Positions 16,778 through 24,708 of a stretch of 64,000 nucleotides of DNA are shown one piece after another (position 1 is the stretch's first letter; each line of letters opens with the position of its first letter). The notes under the pieces are model-generated. The model was given only the letters and a program-made list of their open reading frames with translations. It made no database searches and was not told the DNA's origin. The stretch spans positions 124,001-188,000 of the forward strand of contig NZ_BQYJ01000003.1 in assembly GCF_023168165.1 (NCBI RefSeq). Reading direction: 5' to 3'. The DNA comes from Niallia sp. NCCP-28 (GTDB lineage Bacteria > Bacillota > Bacilli > Bacillales > Cytobacillaceae). The position numbers and the translations under genes are program-made.

Positions 16778-17299
16778 ATGAGCAAAAAGCATAAATTAGA
16801 TTATCAATCGCCAATTGGGGTGATAGAAATAGTCGGTTCTGAGGAAGGCATATATTCTATCTTATTTCCAGAAAGAGAAGAAGTCCTTTATAGGATGACA
16901 AGGGAAACCCCAGAACTGCTAAAAGATTGTTATATGCAGCTAGATGAATATTTTAAGGGGACACGATATGAATTTGATATTCCCTATTTATTGGAAGGAA
17001 CCGTTTTTCAAAAAAATGTATGGACTGCATTAACAATCATTCCATATGCAAAAACAGGGTCTTATAAAGATATTGCTGTTTCCGTTGGCAATGAAAAGGC
17101 TGTCCGAGCAGTCGGTAGCACCAATGGAAAAAATAAATTAAGCATTATAATCCCATGTCATAGAATTATTGGAGCAAACGGAAAGTTAACTGGATATGCG
17201 GGTGGCTTATGGAGAAAAGAATGGCTTCTTCATCATGAAAGAACAAATGAGCTAAAAAGGCTAGAAGACATCCATCTATCTAAGCATCAATTCGAATAA
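16778..17299 (+). CDS. ogt: Methylated-DNA--protein-cysteine methyltransferase (Ogt type)
   Basis: 173 residues. It transfers the methyl group from O6-methylguanine to its own cysteine, C127 in IIPCHRIIGANG, in a one-time repair reaction. The DNA-binding domain shows VFQKNVWTALTIIPYAKTGS and the arginine finger KAVRAVGSTNGKN; the N-terminal ribonuclease-like domain is short, as in Ogt. Start chosen at 16778, behind GGAGG; an earlier ATG at 16763 is part of that site. Alone, not linked to ada or alkA. Confidence 0.93.
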   Translation: MSKKHKLDYQSPIGVIEIVGSEEGIYSILFPEREEVLYRMTRETPELLKDCYMQLDEYFKGTRYEFDIPYLLEGTVFQKNVWTALTIIPYAKTGSYKDIAVSVGNEKAVRAVGSTNGKNKLSIIIPCHRIIGANGKLTGYAGGLWRKEWLLHHERTNELKRLEDIHLSKHQFE

Positions 17300-17660
17300 A
17301 GCTTTGAGCAAATGGATTAGTTATCTATTATATAATTGACAGTGAATCATATGCTGATAATTAGAATCAATTGATTATCAGCGCGTCCATTAACATAGTC
17401 TTGGCATTAGAAATAATAAATTACACTAATCATTAAAGATATCAATCCTGCTAATCAAAAATGACTTGTCGCCGCTGTTCTAAAATGTGCGATGGGTTTT
17501 GTGCTATTTAATGAAAAATGGCTCTTTGCTGTTCTCCACTTGTCCATACTCCTAAAAACCGCAGGAAATAAGAATAAAAGCAGTATTCATAATAAGAAAA
17601 AATGCTATTCCTCCCTCTTTTATCTGATTAAGCAATATAATTTGTTTTATTTTATTACTC
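17300..17660. other. Intergenic stretch
   Basis: No gene or terminator recognised between ogt and the repeat at 17661. Confidence 0.3.
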
Positions 17661-17760
17661 ATTAACGGACTTTGGACCCCGTCCCCCAAGGTTATTAAAA
17701 AACAGAAATCTAGGTAAGAGAAACTGGCCATAAAGGTTTGATTGAAGTTTCGCTTTATTG
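17661..17760 (+). repeat. Dispersed structured repeat, copy E (internally deleted)
   Basis: ATTAACGGACTTTGGACCCC, CAGAAATCTAGGTAAGAGAA, CTGGCCATAAAGG then TTGATTGAAGTTTCGCTTTA. The segment with the first CTGATTG/CAATCAG pair is missing. Confidence 0.65.
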
Positions 17761-17835
17761 CAGAAACTTCCATTTTAAAAAGTATTGGAACTTTTTAAAA
17801 TGAAAATCGTCTAACAATAAAAAGGGGGAATAGTC

Positions 17836-18288
17836 TTGGGGAAAAAATTTATAGTGATTATAATCTTTGCTGTATTGGCTTCAGTAGTAATGATTAAGTT
17901 TTTCTCTGGCCAAGGGGAGCCGCCGGAGGCATTCATCAAAATCAACGGCAAAGATATTGCACTGGAAAGGGGTTCTTATCAATGGACATCAAGATACATG
18001 CTGTCTTATAGTACTGAAATTGCAGATGCAGCTTCGCCAAATCAAATGGCAGAACATATGGAGGCTGTAGGCATTAAGCAGAAATCAGTTGGAGAGATAA
18101 CTTTCAGTGATGATTCTAATCCAAAAATTCATGCATATATATGGAGTAGTTCAGAAAGAAGCAAAGCATTGACAATGAAAAATAATAAACTGATATTGCC
18201 GACAGAACAAGGGAAGCATGTTATTGAAGTAGAGTCCATCTGGAAAAAAGGCAATGCTTCGTATGTATTTGTGGCAGAAACACAATAG
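17836..18288 (+). CDS. Secreted or membrane-anchored hypothetical protein
   Basis: 150 residues with an N-terminal hydrophobic segment (FIVIIIFAVLASVVMIKFF, residues 5-23) followed by an extracellular beta-rich domain containing IKINGKDIALERGSYQW and a C-terminal HVIEVESIWKKGNASYVFV. There is no lipobox, so it is an anchored or cleaved exported protein of unknown role. Start is TTG, with AAAGGGGGAA upstream. A strong terminator follows the stop. Confidence 0.65.
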   Translation: MGKKFIVIIIFAVLASVVMIKFFSGQGEPPEAFIKINGKDIALERGSYQWTSRYMLSYSTEIADAASPNQMAEHMEAVGIKQKSVGEITFSDDSNPKIHAYIWSSSERSKALTMKNNKLILPTEQGKHVIEVESIWKKGNASYVFVAETQ

Positions 18289-18315
18289 AAAAAATAAATC
18301 AAATCTTTAATAAAC

Positions 18316-18364
18316 AAGGAGCAGTCAATAATCGATAAATCGACTTATTGACTGCTCCTTTTAT
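18316..18364 (+). terminator. Strong intrinsic terminator
   Basis: AAGGAGCAGTCAATAA pairs with TTATTGACTGCTCCTT across a 13-nt loop, then TTATA. Confidence 0.8.
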
Positions 18365-18957
18365 ATTCAAAAATACGAATATATCAATATTTCAGATAGC
18401 CAAATGTTTTTTGATAATTATTGTTTCTTATTAGTGAATTCATTAAACGAATATTCCAAGTGATTTGTCAGCCTGCTTCTGGGATAATTCTAGCGATTAA
18501 AAATATAAAATAACAAGACCAATAATTGTAGAATGATGGAAACAAACAAAAAAAGATTTATGTGAAAAAAAGTTCCTTTTTCAACATAATCCCGGTTTGG
18601 GTACTAGATTCGCTAGCTATATATCTAGTCCATATGCCATCGCTGCTGGAAAATATAAAGATAATAAAGGTAAAAAGCACTCGAATAAAAAATATAACTT
18701 CCATATAGGAATGGGGAAAAGATGGCAGTGCTTATAAAAGTGGCTAACATTCCTAATGCTATCTTAGATATTAGCGAAATAACGTTTTATTCATAACAAT
18801 TCCATCCTTCTTTTTATTTTATTAAAATCATTTAAAAATAAAAAGAAGAGATGAATTAGTCCATTTTTCAGCTGTTTGGTATAGATAATATATTTTTCCA
18901 TAAACTACTTTTAATCGCAAAATGTGGTCAAATTTTTTTATATTGGAGCAATTGAGC
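18365..18957. other. Decayed or non-coding stretch before gerC
   Basis: No intact gene. Around 18585-18720 one frame stays open with protein-like residues (NPGLGTRFASYISSPYAIAA, then GKYKDNKGKK), probably a remnant that I cannot assign. The gerA and gerB partners expected beside gerC are not here. Confidence 0.35.
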
Positions 18958-20151
18958 ATGAAATGGAGACAAACACTAATCATTTTGTTGAGCTGCTGTC
19001 TATTAACAGGGTGCTGGGATAGAAAAGAACTTTTGCAAACGAGCATTGTTACGGGCATTGCAATTGATGCCGGAGAGAAAAAAAAGTACAGAGTATCATT
19101 AGAGGTTCTTAATTCCACTGAATTAAATACGCAAACAGCAAAAGGAGAAACTCCTGCTGTTGTTTTTACAGTAGAGGGAAATACGATTTCCGAATTACTG
19201 CATAAAATGAATGTGGCTGCTTCTCAAAAATTTATTTACTCTCATATGCGATTGTTAGCGATAAGTGAAGATGCTGTTAATGACTTGCTGTTGGATTTTC
19301 TTGACTTTTTTGAGAGGAATAGGGAAATTCGTTCTGATTTTAATATTGTATTAGTCAAAGGGAATCGTGCAGAAGATATTTTAAAAGTAGTCAGTCCTGT
19401 ATATAAAAATTCCTCCCTAAAAATAGGTGCCCAATTAACCCAAATGTTTCGGGGATGGGGAGGGGATCCTGGGATGCGTCTAGATGATTTTATTCGTATT
19501 CTAACAAGTGAAGGTCAAGTTCCTGTGCTTGCCAATTTAAGCATTAAAGGGGATCTAAACAAAGGGATGCGAGTCGATAATCTAAAAAATGTAACACCAG
19601 ATGCAACGGTCAAATTGGAACCTTTGGCAGTTTTTAAAAACAGCAAAGTAGTCGGATATTTAACATTAGATGATACGCGCAATCTATTGATGATTCAAAA
19701 TAAAATGAAACAAACTTATATAGGAGTTCCTTGCGATAATAAAAAAAATATAGTAGGGGTTCATATTGTCAGATCAACCGCAGATGTATCAGCAAAGGAA
19801 ATAAAAGAGGTCCCAACATTTCGAGTGAAAATTCGAACAGTTGCTATCCTTGAAGAGGTCGGCTGTAAAAAAGATTTATTAAACAACAAAACATTTGGTC
19901 AGTATGAAAAACTTATTAATAATCAAATAAACGAAGATATCCATCAATTAGTGACGAAAATGCAAAAAGAATATCAGGCAGATATCTTTGGGTTTGGTGA
20001 ATTATTGAGGGAAAATGATTATAAACATTTTAAAAAATATAAAAACAACTGGGATGAAGGGTTTGTAAAATCAAAAGTATATGTTGACTTTAAAGTCAAG
20101 ATAAGACGCAGTGGCACTAGAACAAATGGCTATAAGGAAGATAAATCATAA
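18958..20151 (+). CDS. Ger(x)C family spore germination lipoprotein
   Basis: 397 residues. C-subunit of a GerA-type nutrient germinant receptor: lipoprotein signal with lipobox LLTGC (C near residue 18, then WDRKEL as usual), TSIVTGIAIDAG, FSHMRLLAISE-like SHMRLLAISEDAV, EGQVPVLANLSIKGD, and a C-terminal domain ending VKSKVYVDFKVKIRRSG. Full family length. The ATG at 18958 gives a normal signal peptide and has GGAG upstream; the frame back to 18922 is unlikely. It is an orphan: no GerA or GerB gene lies beside it. Confidence 0.88.
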   Translation: MKWRQTLIILLSCCLLTGCWDRKELLQTSIVTGIAIDAGEKKKYRVSLEVLNSTELNTQTAKGETPAVVFTVEGNTISELLHKMNVAASQKFIYSHMRLLAISEDAVNDLLLDFLDFFERNREIRSDFNIVLVKGNRAEDILKVVSPVYKNSSLKIGAQLTQMFRGWGGDPGMRLDDFIRILTSEGQVPVLANLSIKGDLNKGMRVDNLKNVTPDATVKLEPLAVFKNSKVVGYLTLDDTRNLLMIQNKMKQTYIGVPCDNKKNIVGVHIVRSTADVSAKEIKEVPTFRVKIRTVAILEEVGCKKDLLNNKTFGQYEKLINNQINEDIHQLVTKMQKEYQADIFGFGELLRENDYKHFKKYKNNWDEGFVKSKVYVDFKVKIRRSGTRTNGYKEDKS

Positions 20152-20157
20152 AAAGGC

Positions 20158-20189
20158 AAAAATCCATCATTATTCAATGATGGATTTGC
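20158..20189. terminator. Bidirectional terminator between convergent genes
   Basis: AAATCCATCAT/ATGATGGATTT hairpin between the gerC-like gene and the zinc-ribbon gene; it includes the last codons of the latter. Confidence 0.6.
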
Positions 20190-20355
20190 AGCTAGGACAT
20201 GTTATTTCTGTGCGTTGTCTAAATTGAATGCGTTTAAAATCTCTTTTGTCAAATGTTGCATGGTGTTTATAGGTAGTGCCGCATACGCAATGCTGACTGT
20301 CTTTTACAACATGACGAATGCTCGTTTTTTCAGTTAAAACGGTTGGATAGAACAA
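20170..20355 (-). CDS. Small zinc-ribbon protein under a c-di-GMP riboswitch
   Basis: 61 residues. C23-V-C25 and C53-P-S-C56 with H31/H32 between form a probable zinc ribbon; the region between (FDKRDFKRIQFRQRTEITCP) is basic, so nucleic-acid or protein binding is possible. I do not recognise a named family. Start is TTG with AGAGG about 7 nt upstream. The leader holds a GEMM-I riboswitch at 20417-20498, so expression likely depends on c-di-GMP. No neighbour on this strand shares the transcript. Confidence 0.65.
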   Translation of the reverse strand: MFYPTVLTEKTSIRHVVKDSQHCVCGTTYKHHATFDKRDFKRIQFRQRTEITCPSCKSIIE

Positions 20356-20416
20356 TTTTTTTCCTCTTTTCTAATTTTAATAAGGCAAATTAGAAAGAAT
20401 ATATCGATTTTTACAA

Positions 20417-20498
20417 GACTGAATCTTGGCAACCCGGCTGCCATAGCTAGTGCTTTAGGCCCGTGGCTTTGCGTCTTTTACTTTCGTAAAATTTGCCC
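20417..20498 (-). promoter_or_regulatory. Cyclic di-GMP-I (GEMM) riboswitch
   Basis: On the minus strand: GGGCAAATTTTAC-GAAA-GT, GACGCAAAGCCACGGGCCTA, ATGGCAGCCGGGTTGCC. The core matches the copy at 8706 almost base for base, with variation in the loop between CCTAA and ATGGCAGC. AATTTGCC (plus 20394-20401) downstream can pair with the aptamer's GGCAAATT, as in the first copy. Confidence 0.93.
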
Positions 20499-20698
20499 AA
20501 TTTAATTTTACCATTATATTGGCTTTAGTCAATGAATAAAGTAGGGTATTTTAAATGATTTGTTATGTTTTTTAAGTAATAATAAGGATTGTTTTTTGAA
20601 AAAAAATAGATTTATAGGATAATAGCTTTAAATTTTTTTATTTTTTTGACTATAGCCAATCCTATAGTCTTTTAAGCAAATCTTAAACATGGTTGGTA

Positions 20699-20854
20699 TT
20701 ATTTCAGCCGGTAGATTAATTCTTTTATTTTCACTAAAATGATTGCTTTTGTTAATGCGTTTTGTATTTCAAGCAATCCATTTTCATAATCATAAAACAT
20801 AAAATGTATTTTTTGTTTATATATTACCTTTTGTCCTAATTTTATAGTAATCAT
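20699..20854 (-). CDS. Small protein, third member of the GYCE-like family
   Basis: 51 residues: MITIKLGQKVIYKQKIHFMF, YDYENGLLEIQ, then ILVKIKELIYRLK. The layout (G.KV.Y..K, aromatic Y.Y..G..EI, LV.I.EL) parallels the protein at 21609 and the frameshifted copy at 5834, though the Cys is lost and identity is low. Another in-frame ATG at 20863 is possible; neither start has a strong ribosome binding site, so expression is uncertain. Confidence 0.4.
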   Translation of the reverse strand: MITIKLGQKVIYKQKIHFMFYDYENGLLEIQNALTKAIILVKIKELIYRLK

Positions 20855-20863
20855 CCTAACCAT

Positions 20864-21608
20864 AAGTTGATGGGAGATTTTAAATTAATCTTAATTATAG
20901 CATATTTAAAAACGCAAGGTCATTAATCCTTGAGGGAAAAGGATATTTGCACTAGAAGATAACGAGCAGAAATAAGGGAAGTTTTTTCGTTTTTTAAGCT
21001 GTATTAAATTCCATATTTGCTTTTGATGCTATATGGGTTGGAGCAGAGAGCATAAAACTCTTGCTTTGAAAGGTGAATTTCAAAATGGCAAATTTAGATT
21101 GCTCACAGAAAGCGAACGGATGAAGGGAGAAATAAAACAGGCTCTATAGCCAATCAGCAGTGAAGAAGAGAATTTTTAAGCAATGGTTAACCAAAGGGAG
21201 GGAAAGGATAATGAACAATCAGCTTTTATTTTTATTATCTACAAAAAGCTGATTATTCAGCATGTTAAAAAAGAAACATAGATTGGACAGGATGGTGCTT
21301 ATAATAGTATTGGGTAGCAAAAGAGGAGAACATCTGATATAACCATCATATTGTCTTTTTCATTACTAATGCAAAAGACAATATTATTTAGCATTTATCA
21401 GAAGAAAAAGGGGCGGGAATTTTAAGCAAATTCAAGTCATAGGTTTGGCTGCTAAAACAGCTATGATATATATGGAGAAACGATGAAAATAAGTAAAGTT
21501 ATTATATAGTTTAAATAATTCCATATAAACAATATTTTAAATTTAAGTGATATGTTTAGACGGTTTACTGCAAACCGTTTCTTTTAAAAAAGTAAGCGAA
21601 GGAGGTTT
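20864..21608. other. Decayed stretch
   Basis: No intact gene. Around 21075-21290 one frame is open between scattered stops with protein-like residues (GKFRLLTESERMKGEIKQAL, ISSEEENF, MVNQREGKDNEQSAFIFIIY), and GGGAGGGAAAGG precedes an ATG at 21211. It looks like an old pseudogene that I cannot name. Confidence 0.35.
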
Positions 21609-21746
21609 TTAAGGAAAAGTAAGTTCAGAAATATGGACAAGTTCTACTGAAAAATGCCGCTCTTTTGATTTGATTTCACAAAATCCAGAATCATATTGAT
21701 AGATTAAATAATATTCCTTTTTTTCATGCAAGACGATTTTTCCCAT
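21609..21746 (-). CDS. Small protein of the GYCE-like family (intact copy)
   Basis: 45 residues: MGKIVLHEKKEYYLIYQYDS, GFCEIKSKERHF, ELVHISELTFP. It is compact, charged and probably a small beta-barrel or hairpin domain, with no membrane segment. Family function unknown. AGGAGG lies 9 nt before the ATG, which strongly supports translation. Homologous in every segment to the broken copy at 5834 (E.Y.LI..Y..G.CE.K, LVH.SEL). No operon partner. Confidence 0.65.
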   Translation of the reverse strand: MGKIVLHEKKEYYLIYQYDSGFCEIKSKERHFSVELVHISELTFP

Positions 21747-21981
21747 TCAAGATAACCTCCTAAAACTATTGGTACCATTTACTTTACTACAAAAAAATTT
21801 AGTTTATATAAAATTATTGTAAAAATTAAGTGAATGGAAATTTTTACAATATCCTAATCTGGCAGAAAAAGAAAAAATAATAAAAAGTTCGCTTAAATGG
21901 GTATCTAAATGCCAGTCTCATTTCTAAATATAAGGTAAAGGCTATGCTTTTAATAGTCAATAAAAGAAGGGGAGTGACAGA

Positions 21982-22932
21982 ATGAAAGTTGGAGTTGATT
22001 GTGCTACAAAGCTATCCTTACAATCGGCAAAAGCATTAAAGCAAGCTGGGTTTACATATGTAGCTCGTTATTTAGGAGAATCTTGGAAAACCTTTGATAA
22101 AAAAGAAGTTGCAGCTATTCAATCAGCAGGTTTATTATTGATCAGCATTTTTCAGAAATCAGCCAATTATTCTTCTTATTTTAGCTGGAAACAAGGAGAA
22201 TTGGATGGAAAAGAAGCTAGTAATTATGCAAAAGAGGCAGGCCAGCCAAAAGGAACGGCTATTTATTTTGCAGTAGATTTTGATGCACAGTCAAAAGATA
22301 TGGAAACAATTTGCCGCTATATAAATGGGGTGAAAAACCAGCTGCAAGATTATAAAACAGGCGTTTACGGTTCTTTTAGGGTGATCCAGACATTAAAGGG
22401 GCAAGCAGAATATTATTGGCAAACATATGCATGGTCAAAAGGAAAAGTCTGCGATTTTATTCATATGTATCAATATGAAAATAATGTTTATGCTGCAGGC
22501 ATTAATATTGACCGCAATGAAATCAAAAAATCACCAGGAGATTGGGGGAATTTATGTTCAACAGAAGCAGCGAAATCCCAGGAAACCCCAAAATATGATG
22601 TACTAAAAAATATAAATGCTTATAGAAACGCCCATGATGCATCAGCAAATAAAAATAGCAAAGGCACTGTAAAGCCTGGCAGCTATTATATTTTTAATGA
22701 ATCAGCAGGCATGGTGAATGTTACGAAACAGCAAAATATGCCTGGTTCTTGGATTAATCCTGAGGAAAATAGGAATCAGAGTAAAGAAGAAGAGTATCAT
22801 ATCGTAAAAAGCAAGGAAACATTAACATATATTGCTGAAAAGTATCATACAACAGTTGCCAAATTACAAGCCTTAAATAATATTGATAATCCCAATCTTA
22901 TTTATGTGAATCAAAAAATAAAATATAAATAA
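21982..22932 (+). CDS. DUF1906 glycosidase-like domain protein with C-terminal LysM
   Basis: 316 residues. Residues 1-200 form a DUF1906 (Rv2525c-like glycoside-hydrolase-like) barrel: MKVGVDCATKL, YVARYLGESW, GTAIYFAVDFDA, TGVYGSFRVI, QYENN, GINIDRNE. The acidic pocket D6, D94/D96 and D176 is kept. A middle part resembles an SH3-like segment (KPGSYYIFNESAGMVNVTKQ) and residues 273-315 are a LysM motif (YHIVKSKETLTYIAEKYHTT) that binds peptidoglycan. There is no signal peptide, which is common for spore or mother-cell wall proteins. Probably acts on the spore cortex or cell wall. Good AAGGGGAG site. Confidence 0.85.
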   Translation: MKVGVDCATKLSLQSAKALKQAGFTYVARYLGESWKTFDKKEVAAIQSAGLLLISIFQKSANYSSYFSWKQGELDGKEASNYAKEAGQPKGTAIYFAVDFDAQSKDMETICRYINGVKNQLQDYKTGVYGSFRVIQTLKGQAEYYWQTYAWSKGKVCDFIHMYQYENNVYAAGINIDRNEIKKSPGDWGNLCSTEAAKSQETPKYDVLKNINAYRNAHDASANKNSKGTVKPGSYYIFNESAGMVNVTKQQNMPGSWINPEENRNQSKEEEYHIVKSKETLTYIAEKYHTTVAKLQALNNIDNPNLIYVNQKIKYK

Positions 22933-22998
22933 TGTTTATCTAAGACAATTGTTCTGGCCAAATCGCATATTTTTTGTAAATCTAGTGTTATTGCTTGG

Positions 22999-23025
22999 AC
23001 AAGTTATAGTCTATTTCATAGATTA
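22999..23025 (+). promoter_or_regulatory. Sigma-K promoter of the cotD-like gene
   Basis: AC (22999-23000), 16-bp spacer and CATAGATTA (23017-23025) match the sigma-K consensus AC-N16/17-CATANNNTA exactly, 38 bp before the coat-protein start. Confidence 0.6.
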
Positions 23026-23062
23026 TACGGTAAGGCAAATTAGAAGAAAGGAAGTGAAATAG

Positions 23063-23368
23063 ATGGGACGCTACAATAATCAAAACAATTCAAACAGAGG
23101 TTCAAAACGTTGTCATAATAACTGTAATCGAGTATCTCCAGAAGAAGTGGAAACAGTGGTAGAACCTGCAAAAACAATTGTCAATACTACTACATCCCGC
23201 CGCGTTGTACGCCATGTGCGACCAACTAATATTATTAATGTCAACCGTGAAATTGTCCGCAATGAATATTTTTATCCAACAACAGAAAGAAATGTCAATG
23301 AAACAGTAGTAGAAAATTATGATTGCGGCAATGATTTAAACAATCCAAATTGCAGACGCCGCCGCTAA
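23063..23368 (+). CDS. CotD-family spore coat protein
   Basis: 101 residues, rich in N, R, V and T. It shares the CotD layout: SPEEVETVVEPAKTIVNTTT, a HVRPTNIINVNREIVRNEYF block (CotD: HIHPQHTTNVNHQHFQHVHYF), then FYPTTERNVNETVVENYDCG and a Cys/Arg tail. CotD is an inner-coat protein made in the mother cell. The upstream sigma-K promoter fits late mother-cell expression. Start ATG after AAAGGAAG. A terminator follows. Confidence 0.8.
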   Translation: MGRYNNQNNSNRGSKRCHNNCNRVSPEEVETVVEPAKTIVNTTTSRRVVRHVRPTNIINVNREIVRNEYFYPTTERNVNETVVENYDCGNDLNNPNCRRRR

Positions 23369-23375
23369 CCATGAC

Positions 23376-23417
23376 AAAGAGAAAGCACTCAGAAATGGGT
23401 CTTTCTCTTTATCTTTT
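23376..23417 (+). terminator. Intrinsic terminator
   Basis: AAAGAGAAAG/CTTTCTCTTT stem followed by ATCTTTTT. Confidence 0.7.
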
Positions 23418-23424
23418 TATCGCA

Positions 23425-23470
23425 CATTAACGGGCAGTAAAACCCCCACTGATTAAAGTTTCACTTTAAA
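23425..23470 (+). repeat. Dispersed structured repeat, copy F (ends only)
   Basis: Only the two ends remain joined: CATTAACGGGC directly followed by CCCCCACTGATTAAAGTTTC and ACTTTA. The last bases overlap the stop codon of the pseudogene on the other strand. Confidence 0.6.
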
Positions 23471-23815
23471 TAACTCAATTTATTCAATAAAGTTGTTAAT
23501 GGATAGGCAAAAATCAGATCAACCACTAAATTTAGCAGCAGATAAAAAGGGGAGTTTTGAAAGATTAAATGAAAAATCCATATATTAGCTAAGAAAAAAG
23601 GATTAAAAATATAGGTAATTGCATTATTGGCAGAAGTTTTTTTGCTGCCTTTGACGGTCCACCATTTATGTGCTGTTCCAAATAAATTTTCCACCAACAG
23701 CACACATGCTGAAAATAATGTACAAGAAGAAAACGAACAAAAATTTTTTAGGAAAAAAGAACACGGTTGCCCACGATAATGCAAAAATAGCTAATCATAT
23801 GAAGACTATATGCAT
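23461..23815 (-). pseudogene. Broken small membrane-protein gene
   Basis: From an ATG at 23815 with AAGGAG upstream the frame reads MHIVFI, TGA (probably once Trp), then [21 protein letters not shown] frame change near 23720 leads to [20 protein letters not shown] and on to [20 protein letters not shown]. Joined, this is a four-helix membrane protein of about 117 residues with one stop and one frameshift. I do not recognise the family. Confidence 0.5.
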
Positions 23816-23842
23816 ATAATTGCTCCTTTTCTAATAGCCGAC

Positions 23843-23971
23843 TTATAGTTTGTTTACCTTTTTATTTAATATAGCTAAATAACTAATAATAATAAAACTG
23901 AAAATGCTTGAAAGTGCAGCACTTCCTATCCCCATCCAGATAAGTGTTCTTAATTGGTTGTTTGTTTGCAT
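23843..23971 (-). CDS. Small single-pass membrane protein
   Basis: 42 residues: polar start MQTNNQLRTLIWMGIGSAAL followed by a hydrophobic helix SIFSFIIISYLAIL and a KKVNKL tail. Start ATG with GAGG upstream. Function unknown; it precedes the broken membrane gene on the same strand and may have been its partner. Confidence 0.5.
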   Translation of the reverse strand: MQTNNQLRTLIWMGIGSAALSSIFSFIIISYLAILNKKVNKL

Positions 23972-24135
23972 GTTATATCCTCACTTATTTTTATTCAATA
24001 GTTTTTCTTTTATAGTGATTATTTATGCTTATATTTTCATTAAGTCTGCTTGTTTTTTTGAATAAAACGAAAAACTTAAGTATAAAGTATTGAGAAATGA
24101 AAATAAAAAATACTAGGAATTTTTCGAAAATTATT

Positions 24136-24164
24136 TTGACTCCTTCAAAAAACTGTGTTACTAT
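24136..24164 (+). promoter_or_regulatory. Sigma-A promoter for the metE leader
   Basis: TTGACT, 17-bp spacer, TACTAT, ending about 26 bp before the SAM-I aptamer. Confidence 0.65.
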
Positions 24165-24189
24165 CCAATTAACAAAAAAACTATATAAA

Positions 24190-24296
24190 CTCTTATAATG
24201 AGAGGCGGAGGGACTGGCCCAGTGAAGCCTCAGCAACCATTCAATATGAAAAGGTGCTAATTCCAGCAAAGCATTTATGTTTTGGCAGATAAGAGA
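24190..24296 (+). promoter_or_regulatory. SAM-I (S-box) riboswitch
   Basis: CTCTTAT...GAGAGGCGGAGGGACTGGCCC, GTGAAGCCTCAGCAACC, GGTGCTAATTCC, GCAG and closing GATAAGAG match the S-box consensus in order, with a paired P1. It turns off methionine genes when SAM is plentiful. It lies upstream of a second aptamer in the same leader. Confidence 0.95.
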
Positions 24297-24301
24297 GGAA
24301 T

Positions 24302-24353
24302 TCTTCAGACAACAAGCCTCTCTATTTATTTAGAGAGGCTTGTTGTCTGAAGA
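24302..24353 (+). terminator. Long hairpin of the SAM-I expression platform
   Basis: Perfect 23-bp stem (24302-24324 with 24331-24353; core CCTCTCTA/TAGAGAGG) and a 6-nt loop. The left arm's CCTCTC can also pair with GAGAGG at the aptamer end, giving an antiterminator. Oddly no U-run follows; the sequence after the stem is AAAAGAAAG. Confidence 0.7.
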
Positions 24354-24398
24354 AAAAGAAAGTGAGGATAACTTTTTTCTTCAGAAAATTGAATACAT

Positions 24399-24570
24399 AT
24401 ATGCAATAGGTGCATGCGGTTTTGCTGCATTGCTTAAAAGGGAAGTCCGGTGCAAATCCGGGACGGTCCCGCCACTGTGATAGGGAGCAACTTATAAAAA
24501 CTCACTGTTGTCAAAATAGATAATGGGAAGAGATAAGAAGCGATGATCTTAAGTCAGGAGACCTGCCTAT
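24399..24570 (+). promoter_or_regulatory. Cobalamin (AdoCbl) riboswitch
   Basis: Contains GGTGCATG...AAAAGGGAA, GGTGCAAATCCGGGACGGTC, CCGCCACTGTGATAGGGAG and the B12-box-like AGTCAGGAGACCTGCCT in the right order. It should repress the B12-independent MetE when coenzyme B12 is available for a B12-dependent enzyme. Confidence 0.95.
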
Positions 24571-24666
24571 TTTATCAAACTTGTACTCTACGTGGATATA
24601 GGGGGGAGGTGGAAACAGAAATTGTCTGAGAAAATGTTTAATCTCAGTTATATTTGTTATGCCTTT

Positions 24667-24708
24667 TAGTCTCTCTTTTCTAGTAGAAAAGAGAGACTTT
24701 TTATTTTT
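24667..24708 (+). terminator. Terminator of the cobalamin riboswitch
   Basis: AGTCTCTCTTTTC/GAAAAGAGAGACT stem, 5-nt loop, then TTTTATTTTTG, about 115 bp before metE. Confidence 0.85.

Noticed and set aside
17552-17773. Minus-strand 73-residue open frame
   Set aside because: Mostly antisense of dispersed repeat copy E; composition not protein-like.
23991-24269. Minus-strand 92-residue open frame
   Set aside because: It lies antisense over the promoter and SAM-I riboswitch and has no ribosome binding site.
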